Positions 26,657 through 36,058 of a stretch of DNA of 64,000 nucleotides are shown here, piece after piece; positions within the stretch are counted from its first letter, which is position 1, and every line of letters begins with the position of its first letter. The position numbers were made by a program, and so were the translations under genes. A model generated the notes under the pieces. It did not search any database. It had not been told where the DNA came from and saw only the letters and a list, made by a program, of their open reading frames with translations. This stretch comes from Pseudonocardia oceani (GTDB lineage Bacteria; Actinomycetota; Actinomycetes; Mycobacteriales; Pseudonocardiaceae): the NCBI RefSeq assembly GCF_019263585.2, contig NZ_JADQDF010000001.1:1178001-1242000 (forward strand). The letters run 5' to 3'.

Positions 26657-28081
26657 GTGGGGACGCCGCAGGGGGGCTCGCCGGACGACGGTCCGGACGC
26701 GGCGCGCGAGCGCCCGGAACCGGACCCGGGCGTCACGTCGTTCGCCTCGCCGCCGCAGGACCCGCCGTGGCCCGCGCCGCACACGGCCACCGATCCCCGG
26801 CCCGCCGACCCGGCGCCGTCCGACTCCGCGCCACCTGCCGGTCCCGCACCGGCCGCCGAGCCGCCGTCGTCTCCCGCCGCCAGCTGGCCGCCCCCGGCCG
26901 GCCCCGGTGACGCGACGCAGGTCGGCGGTCGGGGTTCCGGACCCGCGAGCCCGTGGGCGAAGCCCGACCCGGTCCCCGAGGCGCCCGAGACGCGCATGGG
27001 GTGGACGCCCCCGGCCGTGCCGTCGTCGTGGCCGCCGCCCGGCCCCGGTGCGGCCCCGTCGTGGAACGCGCCGGCGACCGGGAGCGGGCAGGCGCCGTGG
27101 GGCGCTCCGGTCGCGGGCGGCCCGCCGACGGCCGCCCAGCCGGCGTGGACGCCGGGCCCGGACCCGTCGCAGCCGGGATGGGCCCCGGGTCCCCCGGCCC
27201 AGCAGGGCTGGGCCGCGGTCGGACCACCCACGCAGGTCGGCGGGCCGTGGACCGGCACGCAGCCCGGCTGGCAGCCCCCGACCGGGACGCAGCCGGGGTG
27301 GCCGCAGCCCGGGCCCCAGTACCCCGGACCCCAGTACGCGGGGCCCCAGTACCCCGGAGCCCAGTACCCCGGAGCCCCGTATCCCCAGTACCCCGGCGGC
27401 CGGTACCCGGGCGGCCCCCCGCGCCGCCGCGGACGCCTGGTGGCGCTCGTCGTCGTCGTCGGCGTGCTGCTGCTCGCCGCGCTGGGCGTCGGCGGCTACC
27501 TGCTGCTGAACCGCGCCACCGGCACCGCCGTCCCCGCCGACTTCCGCCCGATCACGACCGCGACGCTGTCCTACAGCGTGCCGCCGGACTGGGTCGACTC
27601 CGCGAACTCCGGGTCGGTGCTCGGCGCCCCGCTCGAGGGCCGCGCCGACGCCCCCGGTTACGAGTGCGACGGCAACCAGTACTACCGCGGGGTGATCGCC
27701 AGCGCGTTCGTGCCCGGCGAGCGCCCCGCGGCCGCCGTGGCCGCGGCGTTCGCGCGCGAGACCGGCTCGTCGTTCTACGTCTCCGCTGCGGGGGCGCCGC
27801 CGCAGGTGGAGGTGTCCGACGCCCGGCCGTTCGAGGTCGACGGCGTGCCGGGCCAGCTCGTCGAGGCCACGTCCCGCACCCCCACCGACGACGGCTGCCT
27901 GGCCACCGTGGGCACCGTCCTGATCCTCGCGGTGCCCACGACCGGGCCCGACGGGGCGCCCGGCACGGCCGTGCTCGTCGTCAACGGCGACACCACGGGC
28001 GGGCCGTCGACGGCTCCCCCGTCGCCCGACCGGTCGACCCTGGAGGCGGTGCTGGCGAGCGTGCGCCTGCCGTCGGTCTGA
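26657..28081 (+). CDS. Pro-rich membrane-anchored protein with extracellular domain
   Basis: A 474-residue protein in three parts. Residues 1 to about 255 are cytoplasmic low-complexity Pro/Gly/Ala/Trp sequence ending in QYPG/QYAG repeats. One transmembrane helix follows a PPRRRGR stop-transfer at about 258-280. The extracellular domain of about 190 residues begins ATLSYSVPPDWVDS and has two Cys residues and a C-terminal LEAVLASVRLP. This layout is common for signalling accessory proteins of Pseudonocardiaceae. It lies 42 bp upstream of a Ser/Thr kinase gene with the same topology, so it may be a kinase substrate or co-sensor. Function is unknown. Confidence 0.8.
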   Translation: MGTPQGGSPDDGPDAARERPEPDPGVTSFASPPQDPPWPAPHTATDPRPADPAPSDSAPPAGPAPAAEPPSSPAASWPPPAGPGDATQVGGRGSGPASPWAKPDPVPEAPETRMGWTPPAVPSSWPPPGPGAAPSWNAPATGSGQAPWGAPVAGGPPTAAQPAWTPGPDPSQPGWAPGPPAQQGWAAVGPPTQVGGPWTGTQPGWQPPTGTQPGWPQPGPQYPGPQYAGPQYPGAQYPGAPYPQYPGGRYPGGPPRRRGRLVALVVVVGVLLLAALGVGGYLLLNRATGTAVPADFRPITTATLSYSVPPDWVDSANSGSVLGAPLEGRADAPGYECDGNQYYRGVIASAFVPGERPAAAVAAAFARETGSSFYVSAAGAPPQVEVSDARPFEVDGVPGQLVEATSRTPTDDGCLATVGTVLILAVPTTGPDGAPGTAVLVVNGDTTGGPSTAPPSPDRSTLEAVLASVRLPSV

Positions 28082-28123
28082 CCGCCCGGCATACTCGGCG
28101 CGGGCGAGGGGAGCGGGAGGGTC

Positions 28124-29899
28124 GTGGCGGAGGTGTTCGGGCCGTACCGGCTCGAGGGGCTGCTCGGCAGCGGCGGCATGGGCGAGGTCCACCGGGCCTA
28201 CCACGTCGCGCAGGACCGCACCGTCGCGCTCAAGCTCCTGCACGCCGACATCGGCGAGGACGAGGAGTACCGGCGCCGGTTCCTCCGGGAGTCGCGCGTG
28301 ACGGCCCGGCTCACCGACCCGCACGTCATCCCGATCCACAACTGGGGCGAGATCGACGGGCGGCTCTACCTCGACATGCGCCTGGTCGAGGGCGAGGACC
28401 TCTCCGAGCTGCTCGGGCGCTCCGGCCGCCTGCCCCCCGCCCGCACGGTGGCGCTGGTGTCGCAGGTGGCGCGGGCCCTGGACAGCGCGCACCGGTCCGG
28501 GCTGGTGCACCGGGACGTCAAGCCGTCGAACGTCCTGCTCGCCGCCAACGAGGACGGCCACGACTTCGCCTACCTCGTCGACTTCGGCATCGCCCGTTCC
28601 CTCACCGGCGACACCACCGGCGCCGGCATCACGCGCGCGGGCACCGCCGTCGGCACGCTCGACTACATGGCGCCGGAGCGGTTCCTGGAGCAGCCCGTCG
28701 ACGGCCGCACCGACGTCTACGCGCTGGCCTGCGTCCTCTACGAGTGCCTGACCGGGGAGAAGCCGTTCCCGGTGCAGGGGCTGCCCGCGCTCATGCGGGG
28801 GCACCTGCGGACGCCTCCGCCGAAGCCGTCGCAGCACCGGATCGCGGCCCCGGCGACGATCGACGACGTCGTCGCGCGCGGCATGGCGAAGGACCCCGCG
28901 CAGCGCTTCCCCACCGCGGGCGCGCTCGCCGCGGCCGCGCGCAAGGCGCTCGACGGGTCGGTGACGCTGCCGGCCGGCGTCCTGCGTCCCGAACCGCCGC
29001 GCCCCGCCCCGCCCCGGCCGCAGCCCGCGCCCACCGACCGCACCGTGGCCCCGGGGGACGACACGGTGATCCCCGAGGTGCCCGCCTCCCCCGACGCACC
29101 GGGCCCGCTGGTCTCCGACCACGCCATGCTGCTCGACCGCGCGGCCCTGCTGGAGCAGGCGCGGCGCCGCGGTCCCCGGCCGGCGCCACCGCCGCCCCGC
29201 CCGGCCACGCCCCGCCCGGCCACGCCCCGCCCGGTCACCGGCCCCGGCCGCCCGTCGCCCGCCTGGAGCCCGGCCGAGGGCCGCACGGTCCCCGGAGCCA
29301 CCGCTCCCCCGCGCGGCGCCACCGCGCGCCCGCGCCCCGCCCCGCCGGCCCCGCGCCGGCGCGCCGCGCTCGTCGTCGCCGGGGCGGTGCTCGCGGCGGT
29401 GGCCGTCGTGGCCGGGGTGGTCCTGCTGCGCCCGACCACCACCGCGCCACCCGCGGTCGAGCTGACGCTGCCGCAGCAGTCGCTGCTCGCCGTGCTGCCG
29501 ATCGGCTTCTCCGCGGCGAACTGCGCGCCCGCGCCGGAGCGCGAGGACGCCGTCGTCGACGCCGCGCTGGCCTGCACCGGCGGGCCGGCCAACGGGCCGG
29601 ACACGGCGACGTTCCTGCACTACCGCGACTCCGGTGCGCTGTCCTCCGTGCACGCCTCCGACGCCACCGCTCGTGGCCTGTCCACCGGCGACATCACCGG
29701 TTGCCGCACCGGCACCGCCACCACCGGCGGCTGGATCCGCAACGCCGAGAACGGCGCCCTGAGCTGCTGGTCCGAGCCCGCCGTGGGCGCCACGATCGAC
29801 TGGACCGACCCCCGCAACCGGGCCCGGGCGCTGGTCGTCCGCGCCGACGGTGACACGGCCGTGCTCTACGACTGGTGGTCGCTGGGCGGGTTCCTCTAG
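28124..29899 (+). CDS. membrane Ser/Thr protein kinase (STPK-1)
   Basis: A 591-residue PknB-type kinase. The kinase domain (about 7-270) is complete: glycine loop GSGGMGEV, Lys37 in [14 protein letters not shown] with Asp131 and DFG with Asp153. A Pro/Ala-rich juxtamembrane linker leads to a transmembrane helix at about 415-437. The extracellular domain of about 150 residues has four conserved Cys and ends LYDWWSLGGF; a related domain ends the kinase at 32253. No PASTA repeats are present. The GTG at 28124 follows GGGAGG; a CATACT hexamer lies about 30 nt upstream. The ligand is unknown. Confidence 0.93.
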   Translation: MAEVFGPYRLEGLLGSGGMGEVHRAYHVAQDRTVALKLLHADIGEDEEYRRRFLRESRVTARLTDPHVIPIHNWGEIDGRLYLDMRLVEGEDLSELLGRSGRLPPARTVALVSQVARALDSAHRSGLVHRDVKPSNVLLAANEDGHDFAYLVDFGIARSLTGDTTGAGITRAGTAVGTLDYMAPERFLEQPVDGRTDVYALACVLYECLTGEKPFPVQGLPALMRGHLRTPPPKPSQHRIAAPATIDDVVARGMAKDPAQRFPTAGALAAAARKALDGSVTLPAGVLRPEPPRPAPPRPQPAPTDRTVAPGDDTVIPEVPASPDAPGPLVSDHAMLLDRAALLEQARRRGPRPAPPPPRPATPRPATPRPVTGPGRPSPAWSPAEGRTVPGATAPPRGATARPRPAPPAPRRRAALVVAGAVLAAVAVVAGVVLLRPTTTAPPAVELTLPQQSLLAVLPIGFSAANCAPAPEREDAVVDAALACTGGPANGPDTATFLHYRDSGALSSVHASDATARGLSTGDITGCRTGTATTGGWIRNAENGALSCWSEPAVGATIDWTDPRNRARALVVRADGDTAVLYDWWSLGGFL

Positions 29900-29905
29900 G
29901 AGCCC

Positions 29906-30733
29906 CTACGAGGCGAGCGCGGCGAGCCGGTCGGCGACCTGCTCCGCGGTGGCCGGGCGGCCGCCGCCCGGCGCCAGGCAGGCGCGGACGAGCGCCGCGT
30001 CCTCCGGGTCGAGACCCGGGTCGATCCCGGGGCGCGCGGTCAGCACGATCCGGATCGAGGAGATCGGCTGCGGGGCGGGCAGCTCGCCGTACAGGCCGGT
30101 GCCGGCCAGCGCGCGGTGGATCGTGGCCCCCAGCGCCCACACCTCGGTGCGCCGCGACGGCCGGGCCCCGGCGAGCAGGGCGGGGTCGGCGAACTCGACG
30201 GAACCGGCCCGACCCATGCCGGTGAGCGTGGTGCCCGGGGTGAGGTGGCGGGCGAGGTTCGGCTCGGCGAGCCGCCCGCCGCACGGCGGCGCGCCGGGGT
30301 CGCCGTCGAACAGCACGTTGGCCGGGGTGATGGCCCCGTGGGCGATCCCGGCCTCGTGCAGCGCGTGCGCGGCGCGGGCGGCGTGCTCCAGGGCGAGCAG
30401 CGTCGCGACCCGGTCGACCGGGCGGGCGGGGGCGGCGAGCGAGCCGAGCGGGAAGTGCTCGCTGGCGTGGACGAACCCGTGGGCCAGCACCGCCTCGTGC
30501 ACCCGGACCAGGTGCGGGGAGCCGGCGGCGGCGTAGGCCCGCAGCTCCTGCACGCCCCGCTCGTAGGCCTGCTCCCCCACCGCGTCGGCGAACACCTTGA
30601 GCACGACGGGCCGGTCCAGCCCGAGCCGTGCGGGCGGGTGCGCGAGGTAGCAGCGGCCGTGGTCGCCCTCGCCCAGCAGGCGCAGGATCTCGTAGTCGGC
30701 CGGTGCGGAGGCGGCCGTCGGCGCAGCGTCCAC
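29906..30733 (-). CDS. pseudokinase (catalytically dead Ser/Thr kinase homologue)
   Basis: A 275-residue protein with a recognisable kinase fold and no linker or membrane segment. The glycine loop (GEGDHGRCY) and Lys46 in VVLKVF are kept, but the catalytic loop reads HGAITPAN, so the Asp is Ala134, and the DFG motif is replaced by EPN at 157-159. Phosphotransfer is therefore not expected. It begins 6 bp after the FHA gene on the same strand. A scaffold or allosteric regulator of the neighbouring kinases, with FHA binding their phosphothreonines, is the natural inference. The start is GTG at 30733. Confidence 0.85.
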   Translation of the reverse strand: MDAAPTAASAPADYEILRLLGEGDHGRCYLAHPPARLGLDRPVVLKVFADAVGEQAYERGVQELRAYAAAGSPHLVRVHEAVLAHGFVHASEHFPLGSLAAPARPVDRVATLLALEHAARAAHALHEAGIAHGAITPANVLFDGDPGAPPCGGRLAEPNLARHLTPGTTLTGMGRAGSVEFADPALLAGARPSRRTEVWALGATIHRALAGTGLYGELPAPQPISSIRIVLTARPGIDPGLDPEDAALVRACLAPGGGRPATAEQVADRLAALAS

Positions 30734-30739
30734 GGCGTC

Positions 30740-32068
30740 TCAGCTCGCCCCGGACGTCGACTCGAACGTGAACGTCCGCCCGCCCAGGCGCACGCGCATG
30801 CCCGGCAGCAGCCGCCGCGCCTGCCCGGGCGGGACCTGCGACCAGGACGGATCGCCCGGGGCGGCGAGGAACGTGCCGTTGCGCGACCCCGCGTCGAGCA
30901 GGACCACGTCCCAGTCCTCGACGCGCACCTCGGCGTGCACGCGCGACACCGCTCCCGACCGGTCCTCGACGACGATCGAGCGCAGCTGCCCGGAGCGGAC
31001 CCGCTCGTCGGACTCGGGCATGCGACCGGCGAGGTACCCGCCGTCGACGGTGTAGGCGGCGCCGTCGTCGAACACGAGCAGGCCCAGCGGCGGGCGCGCG
31101 CCGATGACCAGGACGCCGGTGCGCTCGTTCATCCGCACCCCGCACAGGACGCAGGCCCGCGAGCGGGGATCGTTGAGGTGGCCGCCCGAGCACAGGTGCC
31201 CCCGGGCCTCGCCCGGGCCCGGGCCGGTCGGGGTGGCCGAGGACGGGCCGCCCGACGCCGAACGGGTGCCGGTGCCGCCCGCGTCCCCGGCCTCCAGCGG
31301 CGGGCGCGGCGGACCGTCGGGCGGCACGCCGTGGATGGCGTCGGAGCGTCGGGCCGCCGTGCGCGGCCCGACGGCGGGGAGCTGCCCGGTGCCCGGTCCG
31401 ACCGCCGAACCCTGCCCGGTACCGGGGCCCGGGGAGGCGGGGGCGGGCTTCGCCATCGCCACCGCCGCCGCTGCGGGCGCGGCCTCCGGCGGCGCGGGCG
31501 CGGTGCCGGCCGCGCGCCCGGTCTCCACCCCGACCAGCGTCGGCCGGGCGTTGATGTTGCCCGGCGGAGCGGTCGCGACCGGGGACGCGGCGGGGGCGAG
31601 CTCGATCCCCCCGCCCGCGACCACCCCCTCCCGCAGGTCGAACAGCCCGGCCGACGGCGCGGCCGGGGCCGCCGGGCCGTCGAGGGCGAGCCGGACCGGG
31701 CCGGGGGCGACCAGCCGGTCGGTCCAGGCCGCGGCGTCGGCTCCCGACAGCACCGTCCCGCCCACCCGCGCACCGACCGGGCCGGTCAGGAACACCGCGG
31801 TGGCCTCCCCCGCGGCGCAGACGGTGCCGAAGACCAGGGCGTCGGGCGGGGCGTCGGGGCCGCCGAGCCACGCGGCGAACCGCCGGGCCAGCGCGCGGCC
31901 GGGGTCGGCCCCCGCGACCTCCCGGCACAGGTCCAGCAGCCGCGCGAGCGGGGCCGGATCGGGGCAGCGGGCGACGCAGAGGATCCCGGGGAAGCGCGCG
32001 ACCACCCCGTCACCGGGGAGCACCACCGCGCGCGGCGCGCCGCCGTCCACGTCCCGACCACCCCGCAT
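30740..32068 (-). CDS. zinc-ribbon and FHA domain protein
   Basis: A 442-residue cytoplasmic protein. An N-terminal domain of about 150 residues of unknown type is followed by a Pro/Ala/Gly-rich linker, a zinc-ribbon-like segment with C-x-x-G-H and C-x-x-C (CSGGH ... CVLCG, near 290-312) and a C-terminal FHA domain. FHA marks are AGRMPESD, VSRVHAEV and GSRNGTFL, which form the phosphothreonine-binding loops. The ATG at 32068 follows GGGAGGGA. It heads an operon with the pseudokinase and is divergent from an active kinase gene, which makes it a likely reader of kinase output. Confidence 0.88.
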   Translation of the reverse strand: MRGGRDVDGGAPRAVVLPGDGVVARFPGILCVARCPDPAPLARLLDLCREVAGADPGRALARRFAAWLGGPDAPPDALVFGTVCAAGEATAVFLTGPVGARVGGTVLSGADAAAWTDRLVAPGPVRLALDGPAAPAAPSAGLFDLREGVVAGGGIELAPAASPVATAPPGNINARPTLVGVETGRAAGTAPAPPEAAPAAAAVAMAKPAPASPGPGTGQGSAVGPGTGQLPAVGPRTAARRSDAIHGVPPDGPPRPPLEAGDAGGTGTRSASGGPSSATPTGPGPGEARGHLCSGGHLNDPRSRACVLCGVRMNERTGVLVIGARPPLGLLVFDDGAAYTVDGGYLAGRMPESDERVRSGQLRSIVVEDRSGAVSRVHAEVRVEDWDVVLLDAGSRNGTFLAAPGDPSWSQVPPGQARRLLPGMRVRLGGRTFTFESTSGAS

Positions 32069-32108
32069 CGTCGTCCCTCCCCGGCTCCCGCCGGAGGATC
32101 ACATCCTG

Positions 32109-32136
32109 CCGGTCCCGGGACCGGTCCCGGGACCGG
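32109..32136. promoter_or_regulatory. 28-bp perfect palindrome in the FHA/kinase divergent promoter
   Basis: The 12-mer GGTCCCGGGACC occurs twice in tandem and the whole 32109-32136 is a perfect palindrome. It lies just downstream of a GATAAC hexamer (32139-32144, minus strand), at about +1 to +30 of the FHA operon. It is a candidate operator for a dimeric or tetrameric regulator. Confidence 0.6.
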
Positions 32137-32252
32137 GTGTTATCCATTCGGTGCACCGGAGTGGTAGCACCCGTGCCGTCCGCGACGACACGATCCACGA
32201 TGGGTCGGGTCCACGGTCGCGGGGACGGACCGGCAGAGGTGGGGAGATCGGC

Positions 32253-34079
32253 GTGCTGGATTCGACGTTCGGGCCGTACCGGATCGAGGAGCTCCTCGGT
32301 CGCGGCGGCATGGGTGAGGTCTACCGCGCCCACGACACCGACACCGACCGCACGGTCGCGCTCAAGGTCCTCCCGCCGCACCTGGCCGAGGACCAGGAGT
32401 ACCAGGAGCGGTTCCGCCGCGAGTGCCGCTCGGCGGCGCGCCTGCGCGAGCCGCACATCGTCCCGATCCACCGCTTCGGCGAGATCGACGGCCGGCTCTA
32501 CCTCGACATGCGCCTCGTCGAGGGCATGGACCTCGCGACGTGGCTCAAGAGCTACGGCCCGATGCCGCCGGTCGCGGCCGTGTCGGTGATCTCGCAGGTC
32601 GCCGCCGCGCTGGACGCCGCGCACGCGGAGGGGCTGGTGCACCGCGACGTCAAGCCGTCCAACGTGCTGCTCGCGGGCGTGCACGGGCCCACCGTCGACC
32701 GCGAGGTCTTCGCCTACCTGTTCGACTTCGGCATCGCGCGCGCCCAGGAGGGCGTCGGCGAGGACCCGGCGCTCACCCGCGCGGGCACGATGCCCGGCTC
32801 GCTCGCCTACATCGCGCCGGAGCGGTTCGCGGGCGTCGAGGGCGATCCCCGGGCCGACGTCTACGCCCTCGCGTGCGTGCTGCACCAGGCGCTCACCGGC
32901 CGTCCGCCGTTCGAGGGCGACATGGCCACGTTGATGAACGCCCACCTCAACGCCCCGCCCCCGCGCCCCAGCACCTCGCGCCCCGACCTGCCGACCGGGC
33001 TCGACCAGGTCGTCGCGCAGGGCATGGCGAAGGACCCGGCGCAGCGCCAGTCGAGCGCGGGAGCCCTCGCCGCGGCCGCCCGCGCCGAGATCGGCGGGTG
33101 GGCCACCGACCCCAGCACCTCGGGCGCCACCGTCGCGTTCGGCGGCTCGTCGACGCCCGACCTGCGCAAACCGGCCACGGCCGTCATGCCGCCGGCGTAC
33201 CCGTCGCACCCGTCGAACCCCTCCAACCCGTCCGACCCCTGGGCCGCGCAGCCCGCGTACGGCGCGGAGCAGTCGTGGGGCCAGCAGACGGGCTACGGCC
33301 AGCAGCCGGCCTACGGGCAGCAGACCGCGTACGGCCAGCAGCCCGGCTACGGCCAGCAGGGCGCCTACGCGCAGGGCTACGGCCAGCAGCCGCCTGCCGG
33401 CTGGGGGCCGGGCTCCTACCCGACCCAGCAGCCGCCGAAGAAGGACCGCACCGCGCTCATCGCGATCGCCGTGGTCGTCACGCTGGCGCTGATCGGCGGC
33501 GGCATCGTCTGGTTCGTGACGTCGGGCAGCGGCGGCGGCGCCCCCACGCCGACGACGGTCGCGGCGCCGCCGACCACCACGGTGCCCCCGACCACCACCG
33601 TCGCCCCCACGACGGCCCCGTCGACGCCCGAGACCGACCTGCTGCTCACCGAGCTCCCCTCGGGCTACGGGGAGTCGACCTGCACCCCCGACACCCTCGA
33701 CGGCGCCACGGCGTTCGTCGTCTGCGCGGGGCCGCCGTCCACCGGCACCGGGCCCACGAGCGCCACGTTCGCCCGCTACGCCTCACTCGACGACATGAAC
33801 TCGACGTTCACCAGCCTCGCCGACGTCGAGGGGATCCCGGGCACCACCGGCACGATCCAGGAGTGCGCGGAGCCGGCGTCGGTCCGGGCGGTCTTCTCCC
33901 GGCAGGGCGGCGGGCTCGGCGGGCAGGTCGCCTGCTTCACCGAGACCGACACCGGTACGTCGTACCTGTTCTGGACCGACGAGGCCGCGCTGGCGATCGG
34001 CTACGTCGCCGAGTCCTCCGGCGACGCCGGCGCCCTCTACGACTGGTGGAACTCGGTCGACTTCGTCGCCGACCGCTGA
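32253..34079 (+). CDS. membrane Ser/Thr protein kinase (STPK-2)
   Basis: A 608-residue kinase with a complete catalytic domain: GRGGMGEV, Lys38, HRDVKPSN with Asp132, DFG with Asp158. A linker rich in Gly, Gln and Tyr carries about seven YGQQ-type repeats (near 350-380) before a transmembrane helix at about 400-422 and a Thr/Pro-rich stalk. The extracellular domain resembles that of STPK-1, with LLxxLPxGY, four Cys and a final LYDWWNSVDF. The GTG at 32253 follows GGGGAG. It is divergent from the FHA-pseudokinase operon, with a palindrome between them. The signal sensed is unknown. Confidence 0.93.
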   Translation: MLDSTFGPYRIEELLGRGGMGEVYRAHDTDTDRTVALKVLPPHLAEDQEYQERFRRECRSAARLREPHIVPIHRFGEIDGRLYLDMRLVEGMDLATWLKSYGPMPPVAAVSVISQVAAALDAAHAEGLVHRDVKPSNVLLAGVHGPTVDREVFAYLFDFGIARAQEGVGEDPALTRAGTMPGSLAYIAPERFAGVEGDPRADVYALACVLHQALTGRPPFEGDMATLMNAHLNAPPPRPSTSRPDLPTGLDQVVAQGMAKDPAQRQSSAGALAAAARAEIGGWATDPSTSGATVAFGGSSTPDLRKPATAVMPPAYPSHPSNPSNPSDPWAAQPAYGAEQSWGQQTGYGQQPAYGQQTAYGQQPGYGQQGAYAQGYGQQPPAGWGPGSYPTQQPPKKDRTALIAIAVVVTLALIGGGIVWFVTSGSGGGAPTPTTVAAPPTTTVPPTTTVAPTTAPSTPETDLLLTELPSGYGESTCTPDTLDGATAFVVCAGPPSTGTGPTSATFARYASLDDMNSTFTSLADVEGIPGTTGTIQECAEPASVRAVFSRQGGGLGGQVACFTETDTGTSYLFWTDEAALAIGYVAESSGDAGALYDWWNSVDFVADR

Positions 34080-34084
34080 GTGCC

Positions 34085-34116
34085 GGATCGCCGAGGACCC
34101 GGATCGCCGAGGACCC
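34085..34116. repeat. two exact 16-bp tandem repeats
   Basis: GGATCGCCGAGGACCC occurs twice in tandem (34085-34100, 34101-34116) directly after the STPK-2 stop. The second copy runs into the hairpin that follows. Confidence 0.9.
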
Positions 34117-34134
34117 GGGCCGTGGAGGCCCGGG
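34114..34134. terminator. hairpin between convergent STPK-2 and proS
   Basis: CCCGGGCC (34114-34121) pairs with GGCCCGGG (34127-34134) around a 5-nt loop. It lies between convergent stop codons and can serve both genes. Confidence 0.55.
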
Positions 34135-34145
34135 CCCCGGCGGCC

Positions 34146-35909
34146 TCAGCCGGTCACCCGCCCCGCCAGGTGGGCGACCGCGTCGGACAGCGCCACCTCG
34201 ACCCGCTCGCCGCTGCGCCGGTCCTTGACCTCGATGACGCCGGTGGCCAGCCCGCGGCCCGCGACGACGATCGTCGGCACGCCGATGAGCTCCGCGTCGG
34301 CGAACTTGACGCCGGGCGAGGCCTTGCGGTCGTCGAGCAGGACGCGCAGGCCCGCGGCCTCCAGCTCGGCCGCCAGGGCCGCGCCGCCCGTCATGATCTC
34401 CTCGTTCTTGCCGGCGATCACGACGTGCACGTCGTAGGGCGTCACGGCGGCCGGCCAGACCAGGCCCGACCCGTCGTGGTTCTGCTCGGCGATCACCGCG
34501 ACGAGCCGCGAGACGCCGATGCCGTAGGAGCCCATCGTGATCCGGACGGGCTTCGAGTCCGGGCCCAGCGCGTCGAGCGCGAAGGCGTCGGCGTACTTGC
34601 GGCCCAGCTGGAACACGTGCCCGATCTCGATGCCGCGGGCGGTGGACAGCGGGCCCGAGCCGTCGGGGGCCGGGTCGCCCTCGCGGACGTCGGCGGCCTC
34701 GATCGTGCCGTCGGGGGTGAAGTCGCGGCCGGCCACGAGGTCGACGACGTGGTGGTCGGGCTTGTCGGCGCCGGTGACCCAGGCCGAGCCGGTGACCACG
34801 CGCGGGTCGACCAGGTAGCGCACGCCGTTGGCGGCCAGCGAGACCGGGCCGATGTAGCCCTTGACGAGGAACGCGTTCCTCGCGAAGTCGGCCTCGTCGA
34901 GCAGCGCCACCTCGGCGGGCTCGAGGGCGGCCTCCAGGCGCTTCATGTCGACCTCGCGGTCGCCGGGGACGCCGACGCCGAGCAGCGTCCACTCCGTCGC
35001 ACCGGGGGCGCGCGTCTTGAGCAGGACGTTCTTCAGGGTGTCGGCCGCGGTGAACTCGCGGCCCCGTCCCTCCCCGTCGACCAGCCCGGCGCCGTTGAGG
35101 AACGCCACCAGCGACTCGATGGTCGGCGTGCCCGGCGTGTGGTGCGCCTGCGCCTCGGGCAGCCCCTCGAGCGGGATCGCGGGGGGCGCGGTCGTCGTCA
35201 CGGCCTCGACGTTGGCCGCGTAGCCGCCGGGGCTCTGGACGAAGGTGTCCTCGCCGGTGGGCGCGACGGCCAGGAACTCCTCCGACGCCGAGCCGCCCAT
35301 CGCGCCCGACGTGGCCGCGACGACGACGTAGTCGAGGCCGAGCCGCTCGAAGACCTTCACGTAGGCGGCGCGGTGCGCGGCGTAGGACTCCGAGAGCCCC
35401 TCGTCGGTGAGGTCGAACGAGTAGGAGTCCTTCATGAGGAACTCGCGGCCGCGCAGGATGCCCGCGCGGGGGCGCGCCTCGTCGCGGTACTTGTTCTGGA
35501 TCTGGTAGAGCACGACCGGGTAGTCCTTGTAGGACGAGTACTCGCCCTTGACGACCTGGGTGAACAGCTCCTCGTGCGTGGGGCCGAGCAGGTAGTCGCC
35601 GCCCTTCCGGTCCTTGAGCCGGAACAGGTTCGGGCCGTACTCGGTCCAGCGGCCGGTGGCCTCGTAGGGCTCGCGGGGCAGCAGCGCGGGCAGCTGGATC
35701 TCCTGGGCGCCGATGGCGTCCATCTCCTCGCGCACGATCTGCTCGACCGCGCGCAGCACCTTCAGTCCCAGCGGCAGCCAGGTGTAGATCCCCGGGGCGA
35801 CGCGGCGGACGTAGCCGGCGCGGACGAGCAGCTTGTGGCTCGGCACCTCCGCGTCGGCCGGGTCGTCCCGCAGGGTCCGGAGGAACAACGACGACATCCT
35901 GGTCAGCAC
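34146..35909 (-). CDS. proS: prolyl-tRNA synthetase
   Basis: A 587-residue bacterial-type ProRS that charges tRNA-Pro. Class II motif 1 is in the N-terminal [22 protein letters not shown], motif 2 around [11 protein letters not shown] near residue 138, and motif 3 in [10 protein letters not shown] near 464. A YbaK-like editing insertion is present (about 225-400), as in full-length bacterial enzymes. The GTG at 35909 gives [12 protein letters not shown], matching the conserved N-terminus, and lies 7 nt after TAGTCT, so the mRNA is probably leaderless. Confidence 0.97.
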   Translation of the reverse strand: MLTRMSSLFLRTLRDDPADAEVPSHKLLVRAGYVRRVAPGIYTWLPLGLKVLRAVEQIVREEMDAIGAQEIQLPALLPREPYEATGRWTEYGPNLFRLKDRKGGDYLLGPTHEELFTQVVKGEYSSYKDYPVVLYQIQNKYRDEARPRAGILRGREFLMKDSYSFDLTDEGLSESYAAHRAAYVKVFERLGLDYVVVAATSGAMGGSASEEFLAVAPTGEDTFVQSPGGYAANVEAVTTTAPPAIPLEGLPEAQAHHTPGTPTIESLVAFLNGAGLVDGEGRGREFTAADTLKNVLLKTRAPGATEWTLLGVGVPGDREVDMKRLEAALEPAEVALLDEADFARNAFLVKGYIGPVSLAANGVRYLVDPRVVTGSAWVTGADKPDHHVVDLVAGRDFTPDGTIEAADVREGDPAPDGSGPLSTARGIEIGHVFQLGRKYADAFALDALGPDSKPVRITMGSYGIGVSRLVAVIAEQNHDGSGLVWPAAVTPYDVHVVIAGKNEEIMTGGAALAAELEAAGLRVLLDDRKASPGVKFADAELIGVPTIVVAGRGLATGVIEVKDRRSGERVEVALSDAVAHLAGRVTG

Positions 35910-35916
35910 CCGGAGA

Positions 35917-35922
35917 AGACTA
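35917..35922 (-). promoter_or_regulatory. -10 box of leaderless proS promoter
   Basis: TAGTCT on the minus strand, 7 nt before the proS GTG. Confidence 0.55.
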
Positions 35923-36058
35923 GCGACGCCCCCGGGGCCCGGTCGCGGCGGTTCTGCCGCGCGGGCCCTCGACGGTCGGGCCGCCGGGTCGTAACGTGTG
36001 GCCCCGGCCGCACGACGAGCACTGCAGGCACAGGGACGGCCTCGAAGGTGGCGACGTG

